DNA from: Fibrobacterota bacterium
GTDB lineage: Bacteria; Fibrobacterota; Fibrobacteria; UBA11236
Direction of reading: 5' to 3'
Length of the DNA: 64,000 bases
Assembly (NCBI GenBank): GCA_019509785.1
Contig: JAEKLQ010000054.1
Location: 1-64,000 of the forward strand
Positions 45,888 through 55,700 of this stretch are shown in pieces; positions within the stretch are counted from its first letter, which is position 1; each line of letters starts with the position of its first letter. The notes beneath the pieces are model-generated. The model was given only the letters and a program-made list of their open reading frames with translations. It was not told where the DNA came from and made no database searches. A program made the translations under genes and the position numbers.

Positions 45888-46817
45888 ATGCCCTTCGCTT
45901 TCGGCCCCCGGGCGGTTTTCTGCCTGACCCTGGCTTGCATGGCGGTACGTGCCGCCGCGGGCTATCCCTTCGCCTTGCATCCGGAACACGCGCGTTACCT
46001 CCTGGGCGAACCCGTCTATTTGCGCATGGACGGCGCGCATGGCCGCCCGCCCACGCTGGAAGAGGGAACGACCATTTTGGTCATCCGCGCTCCGGACGGC
46101 GGCGAACACCTCTACCGTCCGCCGCTCCGTTTCCGGTCGCGTCCCGGCGCCGACGGGCCGGGCGCGGTTCCGGGCCTGCGCTATGCCCGCCTGATCGCCG
46201 AGGGTGGGGGATGGGTTTTCCCGCGGCCCGGGCGATACGTGCTTCGCCTACGCGCTCCCGCGGAAGCCGGGGCTAGGGGAGAGCGCGCCGCGGCTCCAGG
46301 GTTCTCGAAGGAAGCGGAGGCGTTGTCCGATACGGTTTCCGTGGAAATCGCCGCGCCTTCCGCTCCGGAGGACAAGCGCGCTTTTGAAATCCTGTCCCGG
46401 GCCCCGGGGGAATATGCTTTGGCGGTCTATCTCGAAGGCGGCGACCAGTTACGCTCGGGCATGGACGTGATCCGCGAACTGGCCGCTTTACCCAATCGGA
46501 ATGCGAACCAGAACGCGAACGGATACGAGCGCGTGGCCGCCTTCGTGCTCTGCTCGGATTGGGGACAGGATTTCCGAGCCCGCTCCGGGGGCGAGGGGCG
46601 CCCCATGGATCTGGGCAAGGCCTTGGCCTTCGCGCATTGGGATAAAGGCGGAGGCGTTTATCTGCCTTTGCGTACGGCTTTCCGGATGCGCGCCGCCATC
46701 GCCCTACGGTCCGCACGCGACCCTACGGATCCGGATTTGGCCTCCGCGCGTGCGCGTTTGAGCGCTTTTGAGGATTCCCTGACCGCCGATGAGCGGTCCA
46801 TCCTCGCTTCCTTCTAG
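45888..46817 (+). CDS. Secreted protein, unknown
   Basis: 309 residues, signal peptide about 1-24 (RAVFCLTLACMAVRAAA). The start of the mature part, HPEHARYLLGEPVYLRM, and the later GWVFPRPGRYVLRLRAP suggest an immunoglobulin-like beta sandwich of the kind found beside secreted peptidases. The C-terminal third is helical and charged (DLASARARLSAFEDSLTADERSIL). It lies 6 bp after the metzincin-like gene; the operon ends at the terminator at 46924. No family is assigned. Confidence 0.7.
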   Translation: MPFAFGPRAVFCLTLACMAVRAAAGYPFALHPEHARYLLGEPVYLRMDGAHGRPPTLEEGTTILVIRAPDGGEHLYRPPLRFRSRPGADGPGAVPGLRYARLIAEGGGWVFPRPGRYVLRLRAPAEAGARGERAAAPGFSKEAEALSDTVSVEIAAPSAPEDKRAFEILSRAPGEYALAVYLEGGDQLRSGMDVIRELAALPNRNANQNANGYERVAAFVLCSDWGQDFRARSGGEGRPMDLGKALAFAHWDKGGGVYLPLRTAFRMRAAIALRSARDPTDPDLASARARLSAFEDSLTADERSILASF

Positions 46818-46923
46818 TCCTTTTCCGCTTACCAGATACTTCCCGGAATGGATTTCCAAGATTGGGATAGGTCTCGAAAATGCCATTAAACATTGGACTT
46901 TCAGGCATTTATCCCGCTTAAAT

Positions 46924-46949
46924 CCGCTTACTTTAGGTAAGCGGTTTTT
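46924..46949 (+). terminator. Rho-independent terminator of the secreted-protein operon
   Basis: CCGCTTAC and GTAAGCGG form a perfect 8-bp stem with a 5-base loop (TTTAG), directly followed by five T on the plus strand. It lies 106 bp after the 45888-46817 gene and before the TIGR02147 gene. Confidence 0.85.
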
Positions 46950-47006
46950 GGAAATACTCGTTGTAGCCCGGGGACCGGAATAATACAGTTGCGACAGGTC
47001 GATGCC

Positions 47007-47834
47007 ATGACGGAAATCTACGCCTACACCGATTACCGAACCTTCCTGAAAGACCTCATGGAAGAGCGGAAGAAGGAAAGCCCGGTCTTTTCGCATCGCG
47101 CCGTGCTGGCCAAAATGGGAATCAGTTCCACGGGATTCCTGGCCAACGTGATTTCCGGCCGGAAGAACCTGACTCCGGGCCAGGCCCAGAAGTTGGCCGC
47201 GGTGCTGAAGCTGCGCGCGGCCGAGGCGCGCTACTTCGAATGCCTGGTGCTTTTCACCCAGGCGCGGTCCCTCGAGGAGAAGAACGCCCAGCTCAAGCGC
47301 CTGGTGGCCAACCAACGCGTGGAGACGCGGGCCCTCACGCGTAAGCAACTCAATCTCTTCTCGCGCTGGCATTACGTGGTCCTGCGCGAGATGCTGTACT
47401 TCCATCGCATCAAGGACGATTACCGCAAGGCCGCGCGCATGCTGATGCCGCCCATTCCCTCCGAGGAGGCCGAGCGCGCGATCGGCGAGTTGGAAGCCTT
47501 GGAGCTCATCGAACGGGATAAGGACGGGATATTTCGGCAGAAGGATGCGGCGGTCACGACCGGGAACGAGATCCGCTCCTTGCAGGTCGCCAATTTCCAG
47601 ATGGACATGATCGATCTGGCCAAGGCGGCCCTCGACCATATGCCGACAACCGAACGGGACATCTCATGCATGACCTTGACCCTGTCGATGGAAAGCTTCG
47701 ATCAGGTCAAGTCCGAAATCCAAGCCTTCCGCAAGCGCCTTTCCGCCATCGCCGTGGCGGATGCCAAATCGGATCAGGTATTCCAGTGCAACGTCCAGTT
47801 CTTCCCCGTAACCCGCAAGGAGGGGACGGTATGA
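47007..47834 (+). CDS. TIGR02147 family regulator-like protein
   Basis: 275 residues from ATG 47007. The opening IYAYTDYRTFLKDLMEERKK and the following HTH-like segment SHRAVLAKMGISSTGFLANVISGRKNL are the hallmark of TIGR02147, a family described from Fibrobacter succinogenes and found in other bacteria. The middle has FSRWHYVVLREMLYF and a winged-helix-like ELEALELIERDKDGIFRQ; the C-terminal domain (TLSMESFDQVKSEIQAFRKRL) is shared with the family. A DNA-binding role is inferred. Its stop overlaps the lipoprotein start (ATGA). Confidence 0.92.
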   Translation: MTEIYAYTDYRTFLKDLMEERKKESPVFSHRAVLAKMGISSTGFLANVISGRKNLTPGQAQKLAAVLKLRAAEARYFECLVLFTQARSLEEKNAQLKRLVANQRVETRALTRKQLNLFSRWHYVVLREMLYFHRIKDDYRKAARMLMPPIPSEEAERAIGELEALELIERDKDGIFRQKDAAVTTGNEIRSLQVANFQMDMIDLAKAALDHMPTTERDISCMTLTLSMESFDQVKSEIQAFRKRLSAIAVADAKSDQVFQCNVQFFPVTRKEGTV

Positions 47835-50239
47835 CCGCGTTGAATCCAAGGCGCGGGATCCGGTGCGCGGTTCCGGCGGCCGGCGCGTGGCGATGGGTGA
47901 AGTTCCTGCTGATCGCGCTGGCGGCAATCCTGTTCGGCTGCCTCCCCGGGGGCGACCGCGTGGCGGGGAGTTCCACCGAAGCGGGTAATGCCGGTGGCAA
48001 GTTGTCCTTGGCCAACGGCGGTCCGGCTGCCGACGTGGAAGTGGCCCTGGTTGCGCGCGGCTTCCGGTCCGATACGGCGGTGTCGACGGGGCCCGGGAAT
48101 CTGCCCGGCGCATACTACCGTACCCGCACCGGTCCGGATGGGCGCTATGCCTTCGGCCAGGTGATACCTGGCGATTATCGGGTAATGGCCATCGCGGGCG
48201 GTGTGGGAGCGACGATCGATTCGGTGGCGGTTCGGGGGGGCGATACGGCCTTCGCTGATCGCGTCCTCAAGCCCTTGGGCGGGATCCGGGGCATCGCCAA
48301 GTTGATCGGCGGGATCGCTCCGACCCATATTTGGGTTGGATGCCGGGCCACCCTTAAACCCGTTCGGCTTGCCGACTCCTCGGGGCATTTCGGCGTGGAT
48401 TCCCTGCCGGAAGGCGAATACGACCTGGAACCGTTCTGCACCGCTTGCCGGCAACCCTCGAAGAGGTTCCGGATACGGGTGGGTGCGGGCCGGGATACGC
48501 TTATGGCCGATACCCTTAAACTTTACCCCGATTATTTCCAATCCTTTCCGGCCGCCGATTCCTTCACGGTACGCCCGGCCGACCTGCCTTTCGTGATCGG
48601 GGGGAAAACCCATAGGGGCGATGAAGATTCCGTTACGCCGATCGCGGCGAAATGGACCTGGGATGGAACGCCCGTCGCGGGCAAGGACGAGCCGGCCGTT
48701 GGGGTCGGCGGGATCGGAGGGACGCAAATCCAGGTGGATTCATCCTTCTTTACGGGCCGTACGGTGGGCGAGCTGCGCCTGGAACTACGCTATCGCGATA
48801 CCACGGTCGTCCGTCAATGGCGCATCTCCTTCGATGCGGAGCCATGGATCTGGGCCATGCGGCTGGTGCGAGCGGGAGCGGTCACCAAGTTGACGGCCGG
48901 GGATCATCCCGTTTGGCGCATCAGCATCCTGGATACCTTGACGCCGAAGGCGGAAGACGTCGCGTTCTGGGGCCTCGCACTTTCGGATACGGGCCGCGCT
49001 CCTTACGGCGATGTGGAACTGGTGGTGGAATCGAAGGACCAGACGCTTCTGGAAAACGCGGCGCCGGGCCAGCTCACCTTCGTACTGGTTCCGGACGCGC
49101 GCCATGGGGGACGGGTCTTCCGGCCGCGCATCGACGAACGACTGATCGATTTCGCCAACATCCGCTGGCTGGATCGCGGCCGGTTGGGTTTCGCCGGCGA
49201 CCTGGAGCCGCATATGCTGCCCGGCGTCCTGCAAGTTGATCGTCTCCGGGAAGGCGGCACGTCGCAACGATATTCCATAGACCGTAACGGGAAGGTTACG
49301 GAAACGATGAAGTTACCTAGCCTGGAGGGAACATCCGGGGTACCGGATCCCGATTCCCTGCTGCTTTATTACCGCCGCGCTCCCGCGGGATCGGCCTTCG
49401 TCTGGAACGCTCCCCTTAGGGCCTCCGAAAAGGCCTGGGCGGTGGATGCGCAGGGCCGGGCCTGGGCCATGGATTTGCCCGCGGCCGCCTTGGCCGAGTT
49501 GAAAGCGCTATTGGCGCCTATGGCCGGGGATCCGCCCGCCTTGCCCGATGACGATTCCCTTCCGGCCGACCGCCCATTGGCCTATGCCTGGTCCGGCGGC
49601 CGCGGACGCGTGGCGGATGCGGAAACCGATACCCTGATGGGAGCCATCGCATCCTGGTTTGCGAAGGCGCCGCTTTCCGATACCCCCGCATTCGGGCTGC
49701 CGGATTCGCTCCCCTTCCGCTACCTGGCCTTCCATGCCGACTCCACGGGTTTCCATTACACCGGGGATACCTTGATCTTGGAACGCGATTCCGCGGATAC
49801 GACGCGATTCCGGGAATACCTGTCGACCGGATCCCCCGGCCGGGCGGCCGATTCTTCGGTCCTGGCATATTCACTCCGCATCATTGGCGACAGTCTGATC
49901 GCTTCCACGGATCAGGGTTTCAAATCCCATCTGTTCGGCAAGCTCGGAACCCGCACGGACTTGTTCGCGCTTATCGGCATGCCGTCCGTTGCGCCCGGTA
50001 CGCTACTCGGACTGCCGGTTTCCCCGGGTCAAACTCCTATACTCGTAGGCATCTGGGAGGGCGAACATGTCGTGGGGAACCGGATTCTGGCTTCGCCGGG
50101 CCTCAAGCTGGTGGGGAGTAATCCGCTTCAGCAAGGCTCCCGGGAGGCTGGTTACCTGTATACCGCTTCGGGCGGTCTGGAGAGCGAATGGGGTTTCGCG
50201 AATAATGAGGCTTCGGCCGACGGTTGGATCAAGGAATGA
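47831..50239 (+). CDS. Large lipoprotein with a carboxypeptidase-regulatory-like domain
   Basis: 802 residues from ATG 47831, preceded by AAGGAGG; the frame is open further upstream but only inside the regulator gene. Lipobox ILFGC at about 35-40 after a hydrophobic stretch. Residues ~45-120 look like a beta-sandwich regulatory domain (NGGPAADVEVALVARGF ... DGRYAFGQVIPGDYRVMAI). The rest is a long beta-rich chain with many Asp/Gly turns and repeated ADSxx-xDTL elements. The surface or periplasmic role is unknown; pairing with TIGR02147 suggests that the regulator controls it. Confidence 0.8.
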   Translation: MTALNPRRGIRCAVPAAGAWRWVKFLLIALAAILFGCLPGGDRVAGSSTEAGNAGGKLSLANGGPAADVEVALVARGFRSDTAVSTGPGNLPGAYYRTRTGPDGRYAFGQVIPGDYRVMAIAGGVGATIDSVAVRGGDTAFADRVLKPLGGIRGIAKLIGGIAPTHIWVGCRATLKPVRLADSSGHFGVDSLPEGEYDLEPFCTACRQPSKRFRIRVGAGRDTLMADTLKLYPDYFQSFPAADSFTVRPADLPFVIGGKTHRGDEDSVTPIAAKWTWDGTPVAGKDEPAVGVGGIGGTQIQVDSSFFTGRTVGELRLELRYRDTTVVRQWRISFDAEPWIWAMRLVRAGAVTKLTAGDHPVWRISILDTLTPKAEDVAFWGLALSDTGRAPYGDVELVVESKDQTLLENAAPGQLTFVLVPDARHGGRVFRPRIDERLIDFANIRWLDRGRLGFAGDLEPHMLPGVLQVDRLREGGTSQRYSIDRNGKVTETMKLPSLEGTSGVPDPDSLLLYYRRAPAGSAFVWNAPLRASEKAWAVDAQGRAWAMDLPAAALAELKALLAPMAGDPPALPDDDSLPADRPLAYAWSGGRGRVADAETDTLMGAIASWFAKAPLSDTPAFGLPDSLPFRYLAFHADSTGFHYTGDTLILERDSADTTRFREYLSTGSPGRAADSSVLAYSLRIIGDSLIASTDQGFKSHLFGKLGTRTDLFALIGMPSVAPGTLLGLPVSPGQTPILVGIWEGEHVVGNRILASPGLKLVGSNPLQQGSREAGYLYTASGGLESEWGFANNEASADGWIKE

Positions 50240-50264
50240 GATTGGAAGCCAAGGAAAGGTCGTT

Positions 50265-50720
50265 ATGAACAATTTACCCATCAACCCGGAATCCGCCGAA
50301 GGCGTTCCGGTCGCTTCTTCCGATGCGCCGGGTTGGCTCCCCGGCCCGCAAGCCCGCTCCATACTCGTGGTCGAAGACGATCCCCTGATCCGGCGGCTGT
50401 TGGTCAGCGTGCTTTCCGCCGCAGGTTACCGCATCGAATCGGTCGCCGACGGCTCCTTGGCCCTGCGCATACTGGAGGACGAATTCGAGATCGATTTGGT
50501 CCTGACCGATCTTTCCATGCCCGGCATTTGCGGGACGGCGGTGGCGGAGTACCTCGCGGAAAACCGGCCCAAGGTAAAGGTCATCTGCATGTCCGGCGAT
50601 CCCGATCCCCATGATCCGGCTTTGGCTACCCTCCTTCGTAAGCGATTGGCCGATTTCCTGCCCAAGCCTTTTACGCCCGCGCAATTGCTGCAACTGATCC
50701 GGAGGCGACTGGGGGAGTGA
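50265..50720 (+). CDS. Stand-alone receiver-domain response regulator
   Basis: 151 residues from ATG 50265 behind AAGGAAAGG. After a ~30-residue unstructured head, one receiver domain: acidic pocket Glu37-Asp38-Asp39 (VVEDDP), phosphorylated Asp82 (LTDLSMPG), switch Ser110 (ICMSGDP) and Lys134 (LPKPF). No output domain. Hydrophobic pattern is normal. No histidine kinase is in the window, so the partner is encoded elsewhere. Begins 25 bp after the lipoprotein gene and may share its transcript. Confidence 0.92.
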   Translation: MNNLPINPESAEGVPVASSDAPGWLPGPQARSILVVEDDPLIRRLLVSVLSAAGYRIESVADGSLALRILEDEFEIDLVLTDLSMPGICGTAVAEYLAENRPKVKVICMSGDPDPHDPALATLLRKRLADFLPKPFTPAQLLQLIRRRLGE

Positions 50721-50768
50721 CCCTGGATCGGCTTGCGAATCCGATATCGGTTGTGGTATCGTTCGGGC

Positions 50769-51473
50769 ATGCATGAGGCAAGCGCTGGAAAAGCCGGGCA
50801 GGGATACGGGAACCCGGTTTGGGAAGATCTATTCCGGGTCCGCACCTGGGGCCAATACCCGTCCGAAGAATCCGTCCGCTTCGTAAAGCGGGCCCAATCG
50901 TGGGGACTCTCCGGGGATACGGCCTTGGACATCGGCGCGGGCCAAGGCGCTTGCGCCTGGATGCTCCTGCGCGAAGGCTTCCGGGTCACGGCCCTGGAAG
51001 GCGCCCCTTCCGGCGCGTCCCATATCCTCAAAACCACGCGCGCCTACGGCGCCCCGGTCGATCCGGAGGTCCTGGTCGCCGACATCGTGACGCCGGCCCG
51101 TTTCCTGGCGGGACGCCGCTTCGACCTGCTCTTGGATCATTACTCGTTGTGCTCCAATCCCAAGGCGTCCATCGCCAGCGCGTTCCGCGAATACCGCGGC
51201 CTGATCAAACCGGACGGATATTTCCTGACCTGCGGTTTCGGCAAGCGGACCATCAGTTATGGTAAAGGGACGCGGGTGGGGGAGGATTGCTACTCCGACA
51301 TTCCCGAGGGATTGCCTTTGTCCGGCCGCGGCTGCTGCACCTTCTTCGACAAGGAAGGGGTTTCCGCGCTCTTGGCGGACGCCGGTTTCGCCGTCAAGCA
51401 TATCGAGGCGATCATGCAGGAAGATGGCCGGGGCGGTTTGGAGAAGATCATCGTCTACGCGCGGCCGGTATGA
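50769..51473 (+). CDS. Class I SAM-dependent methyltransferase
   Basis: 234 residues from ATG 50769. Short N-terminus with NPVWEDLFRVRTWGQYPSEESVRFV, then motif I TALDIGAGQGACAWMLL (about 55-71), the acidic end of strand 2 (VTALEGAP), and FDLLLDHYSLCSNPK and LIKPDGYFLTCGFG as later motifs. Similar proteins act on small molecules or sugar precursors. It opens the glycan-like region, but its direct neighbours are a receiver protein and an rRNA methyltransferase, so a link to glycan synthesis is only positional. Confidence 0.85.
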   Translation: MHEASAGKAGQGYGNPVWEDLFRVRTWGQYPSEESVRFVKRAQSWGLSGDTALDIGAGQGACAWMLLREGFRVTALEGAPSGASHILKTTRAYGAPVDPEVLVADIVTPARFLAGRRFDLLLDHYSLCSNPKASIASAFREYRGLIKPDGYFLTCGFGKRTISYGKGTRVGEDCYSDIPEGLPLSGRGCCTFFDKEGVSALLADAGFAVKHIEAIMQEDGRGGLEKIIVYARPV

Positions 51474-51496
51474 AGGATTACGCTCGGGCTGGCGCC

Positions 51497-51535
51497 CCCG
51501 CGCTTCTTAGCGCGCCCGCGCTTCTTAGCGCGCCC
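51497..51535. repeat. Tandem 18-bp repeat at the convergent gene ends
   Basis: CCCGCGCTTCTTAGCGCG occurs twice back to back (51497-51514 and 51515-51532) plus 3 bases. Each unit contains GCGC-TTCTTA-GCGC, able to form a small stem. The second copy covers the stop codon of the rlmI-like gene. Possibly a duplicated terminator element. Confidence 0.8.
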
Positions 51536-52706
51536 ATTTCTGCAGGATGAAGAATTTCAGGTAGCGCCCTTCCGGGAAGGACAGATGGTAGGGATGATCC
51601 TGCGGTTGCTCCCGGCTTTCCAATACCTTGACCTGGCAACGGGCATTCACGCTGCTTTGGTGCAGGATCTTGATGAAGGTGCTTTGGTCCACGTGGGACG
51701 TGCACGAGGATGAAACCAGGATGCCGCCGTCGGGCAGTTTTTCCAACGCCTTGGAATTGATGGTGGTATAGGCCTTGATCGCATTGGTCAGCTGCTTTTT
51801 ATTCTTGGCGAACGACGGCGGATCCAGGATGATGAAATCGAACTCCCCCGGTTCCAGGCCCTTCAGGAAATCGAATACGTCCTTGGCCAGGAAATCGCCC
51901 TCGTCCGCCGCGAATCCGTTCAAGGCGAAATTCCGCCGGCAATATTCCATCGCTGGCTTGGAAATGTCCACGCTCACCACGCGTTTCGCGGCCGAGGCCG
52001 CGTAGACCGAAAAGCCGCCGGTATAACTGAAGCAATTAGCCAGCTTTCGCCCTTTGCAATAGCGGACGATGGCTTGCCGGTTCTCGCGTTGATCCAGGAA
52101 GAAGCCGGTCTTCTGGCCTTCCTTGACGTGCACCAGGAACTTGAATCCCTGCTCTTCGATTTCCACCTCGGACACGTCTTCCCCGTAGAGAATGCCCACG
52201 GGCTTGTCCGTCATGCCTTCGGCCGCCCGGTTGGCCACGTCGCTTCGTTCCACGATGGCTCGTGGCGAGAACGCCTCGCGCAGGCCTTCGGTGACCAGTG
52301 GCTTCAGGTTGTCCATCCCCAAGGTATGGAACTGGGCCACCAGGACTCCGGCGTAATTGTCGACGATCAGGCCCGGGCATCCGTCGCTTTCCGCGAACAC
52401 GGCCCGGTAGGCGTTGGTGCGTTTGGGGAGCCATTCCTCCTTGCGGCGGCGGAGCAGGCGGAAGCGCTCGGCGAAGAACCGGGCGTCGATCGATTCGTCG
52501 TTCAAGGAGAGGATGCGGATGGCGATATCGGTACGACCGCTATAATAACCGACGCCGAGGAATTGCTTCTGGACCATGATCCGGACCAGGCTGCCGTCCG
52601 GGCAATCCGGTTTCCGGTCCAAGGCGCCGGAAAAGATCCAAGGATGGCCGGACAAAATGTTTTTGGTCCGTTCGGGCCGGATTTGCGCGGTATAAAGTCG
52701 ATGCAT
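51525..52706 (-). CDS. rlmI: rRNA large-subunit methyltransferase, RlmI-like
   Basis: Likely makes 5-methylcytidine in 23S rRNA. 393 residues from ATG 52706. An N-terminal PUA domain (RLYTAQIRPERTKNILSGHPWIFSGAL ... VRIMVQKQFLGVGYYSG) is followed by an EEHEE-type linker and the Rossmann methyltransferase domain with CFSYTGGFSVYAA (motif I), VVSVDISKPAMEY, and the catalytic LDPPSFAKNKK. The cysteine motif VSSSCTSHV holds the nucleophile expected of m5C enzymes. Divergent from the large fusion gene by 68 bp. Target site is by analogy. Confidence 0.92.
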   Translation of the reverse strand: MHRLYTAQIRPERTKNILSGHPWIFSGALDRKPDCPDGSLVRIMVQKQFLGVGYYSGRTDIAIRILSLNDESIDARFFAERFRLLRRRKEEWLPKRTNAYRAVFAESDGCPGLIVDNYAGVLVAQFHTLGMDNLKPLVTEGLREAFSPRAIVERSDVANRAAEGMTDKPVGILYGEDVSEVEIEEQGFKFLVHVKEGQKTGFFLDQRENRQAIVRYCKGRKLANCFSYTGGFSVYAASAAKRVVSVDISKPAMEYCRRNFALNGFAADEGDFLAKDVFDFLKGLEPGEFDFIILDPPSFAKNKKQLTNAIKAYTTINSKALEKLPDGGILVSSSCTSHVDQSTFIKILHQSSVNARCQVKVLESREQPQDHPYHLSFPEGRYLKFFILQKWAR

Positions 52707-52774
52707 AGGGGGATTGCAAGGTAGAAATCCCTCCCGGGTTGCTTGGATGGACCCGGGCATCATATCATCCCTAA

Positions 52775-55700
52775 ATGGATCCCCAAACCCCTTTTCCCGC
52801 CATCGCGGAGTGCCGGCGCATTTTCATCGGCGAAAGCGCCAATGCGGATCCCGAGCGCGAAAACGCCTTGCGAGCCTTAGGCTGGACCGTGGTCCGCGGG
52901 ATCGGCTCGTCCCTCGATCCGGCCGCCTTCGACATCATCCTCTCGGGCAATCCGGAAAGCTTTCCCAGGGAATGGGCGCGGGACGCCGGCGTCGGCCGCC
53001 TATTGGCCGCCTGCGCCGACGGCCCTTCGAGCGCTTCGGGGTTGGAACCTTTTCCGATCCTGATCAGTTCCGATCCGAAGCGAGTAGAAGCATTGCGAAG
53101 CTCCGGCAGGGCGGTCCATTGGGTAGGGGCTTCGGGCGCGGGGCTTCTCGATGAAATCCTGGTTCGGCATTGGCGGTACTTGCGCCATCGCCTGCCCGCC
53201 GTGGATTGGTCGCGCATCTCCTACGGCCATACGGGAATCGGCCGCGAAGGCATCACCGGCGGCATGACGGAAGCCTGGAAAGACCAGGCCATCCCCCTGC
53301 GGCAGCGAGCCTTGGTGCAAGGCGAGCTTCGGGACATGTACGCGGGCCGCATCCCGCGGGTGTACCGGACCATGGCCGATGCCGTCCGTCCGTACGCGGC
53401 GGAAGGAATGGAACTCCTCGAAATCGGCTGCGCCAGCGGCTACTACTCGGAGATCCTGGAATACTTGCTGCCGTATCGGCTTCGTTACCAAGGCGCCGAT
53501 TATAGCGAGGCCCTGATCGGCATGGCCCGGGACTTGTACCCGCAGACCCCCTTCCACGTGGCCGACGGCGCGGCGCTTCCGTTTCCGGATGGCCGCTTTC
53601 CGGTGGTGGTTTCCTCTTGCGTGCTGTTGCACGTGCCCAATTACCTGGAGCATATCCGGGAAACGATCCGGGTCTCCGGGCGGCTGGTCATCGCCCACCG
53701 TACCCCGGTGAGCCGCAATCGGCCCACCCAGTACTTGCGCAAGTTCGCCTATGGCGTGGAAACGGTGGAGCTGCTGTTCAATGAGAAGGAAGTCCTCGCG
53801 GCCTTCGCGGAGGGCGGCCTATCGCTGCGGGAGAGCATTGATGCGGGAAGCGATCCCGCCAAAGACGAGTACTGCTTTACCTACGTGTTCGAGAAGACGC
53901 CAGTGCAAGCGACGGCGACGGCGGCCGCGACGGGAGGCAAGGCTGTGCCCAAGGTTTATACGATTTCCCAGTTTACGCGGTTCAAGAACGGCAAACCCAA
54001 TTCCCGGGGCGGGGCGGAAAAGCATTTCCACATGCTGGCCGAGGCTTGCGCCAAGGCCGGCTTCCCGTGCGAACAATTGGAAGTCGCCGATCCGCGTTTG
54101 CCCGCGCTGTTGGAGGATCCGGAAGCGATCTTCCTGGTCGATTCCTGGATGGGGGCCTTGGTCAAGCGCAGCCCCCGCGTACTTTCCTCCTGCATCAGCG
54201 TGTGGGCGGAAACCAACCTGGTCGCTTACGGAAATCCGCCCGACGATATGGCCATGCGCCAATTGGAATACTGGGGCCGGCCGACCACCACCGTAATCGC
54301 CCAGTGCGTCCTGAGCAAAATCCACCTGGAAAAATGGTCTCGTCATTTCGGCTATCCCATCACGCCCCATCTCCACGTGGTCCCGTTGGGGGTGGATACC
54401 GATCTCTACCATCCATCCGGGCGCGAACTCCCGCATCGCCTGGAGGATGCTCTGATCATCCATGCGGCGCCGCCGGGGAACCGCAAGAAGCGGCCCGACG
54501 TCTTCGAGCGCATGCGGGGCCGCTATCGCGTCGAGTGCCTGGATGCGGACATCGGCGAGGAACCGGAGAAATACCGTCGCGGCGACATCTTCGTGCACGT
54601 CCCTTATTCGGAGGACAATTGCTACTCGGTCATCGAGGCCATGGCCACCGGAATGGTCTGCGTGTTCTCGGATTGCGTGAATCCGGACAAGGATCAGCAA
54701 GTGGTGTTCGACAAGGGGATCGGTTACCTGCGGGGCGTTCCCTTCGCCGCCTACGTGAAGAGCGATGCTTCCCAGGAAGACATCGAGAAAGCCATCGCCT
54801 TGGCCTGGGAGAACCGAACCTACCTGATGCCGCGCGTCCTGGCGGTGAAGTATTACAACCTGGCCCAATGGGAAGCAGGCTGGCTGGACGCGATCCGAGC
54901 GGTGCTGGTCCGCACCGGTGGCAAGGCTCCGGAGAACCCGGAAGCGATGAAGGAAGCTTTAGTCGCGGAGGAAGAGGAAGTCGGGGATTGGGAGCCCTGG
55001 CAGCGCGCCGAACGGCTGGCGGCCAAGCTGGGAGCCGCCGAAACGTCCGCGCCGAAGAACCGACAGGCGAAAGCGCAATTGGCCATCGCCTGGCGGAATC
55101 GCGCCGATATGGTCGCGGCCAAAGGGGGAGACGGCGTCGTCATCGAAGAGACGATGGCCGCGCTCAAGGCCATGGGCCATCGCGCCGACCTGCGCCTGGA
55201 GCCGACCCCGGACCTTTCCGCTTACGACATCGTCCACCTGAACAATATCAGCCGTTCCCAGGATACCTTGGAGCACTTGCGGCACGCCAAATCCCTGGGC
55301 AAGCCGACCGTCCTCACCTCGCTTTACGAGGATATGGATCGTTACCTGGTGCCGGCCATGAAAACGGATTTGCTTTTCCGTTATCTCACGACCAGGGGCA
55401 AGGTGGTGCCCCTGGAAGCCCTGTCGCAGCTGCGGGGATCCTTCGAACTCGACGCCCACCCCCTCTCCGATCCCTTCGCCCGCAGGCTCGGCATCGGGGA
55501 TCCGGAAAGGCAGGGTGAGATCCTCCTCGGCGTCGACCTTATCCTGACATCCGGCAGCCAGGAAAGCGAATCCATCCGCGCGAAGTTCGGGAAAACCGCG
55601 CCCATCGCCGAAATGCGCTATGGCTTCAACCGGGCCTATCGCGAAGCCGACGGCCGCCTTTTCGCCGAACGCCATGGCTTGCGGGACTTCGTCCTATGCG

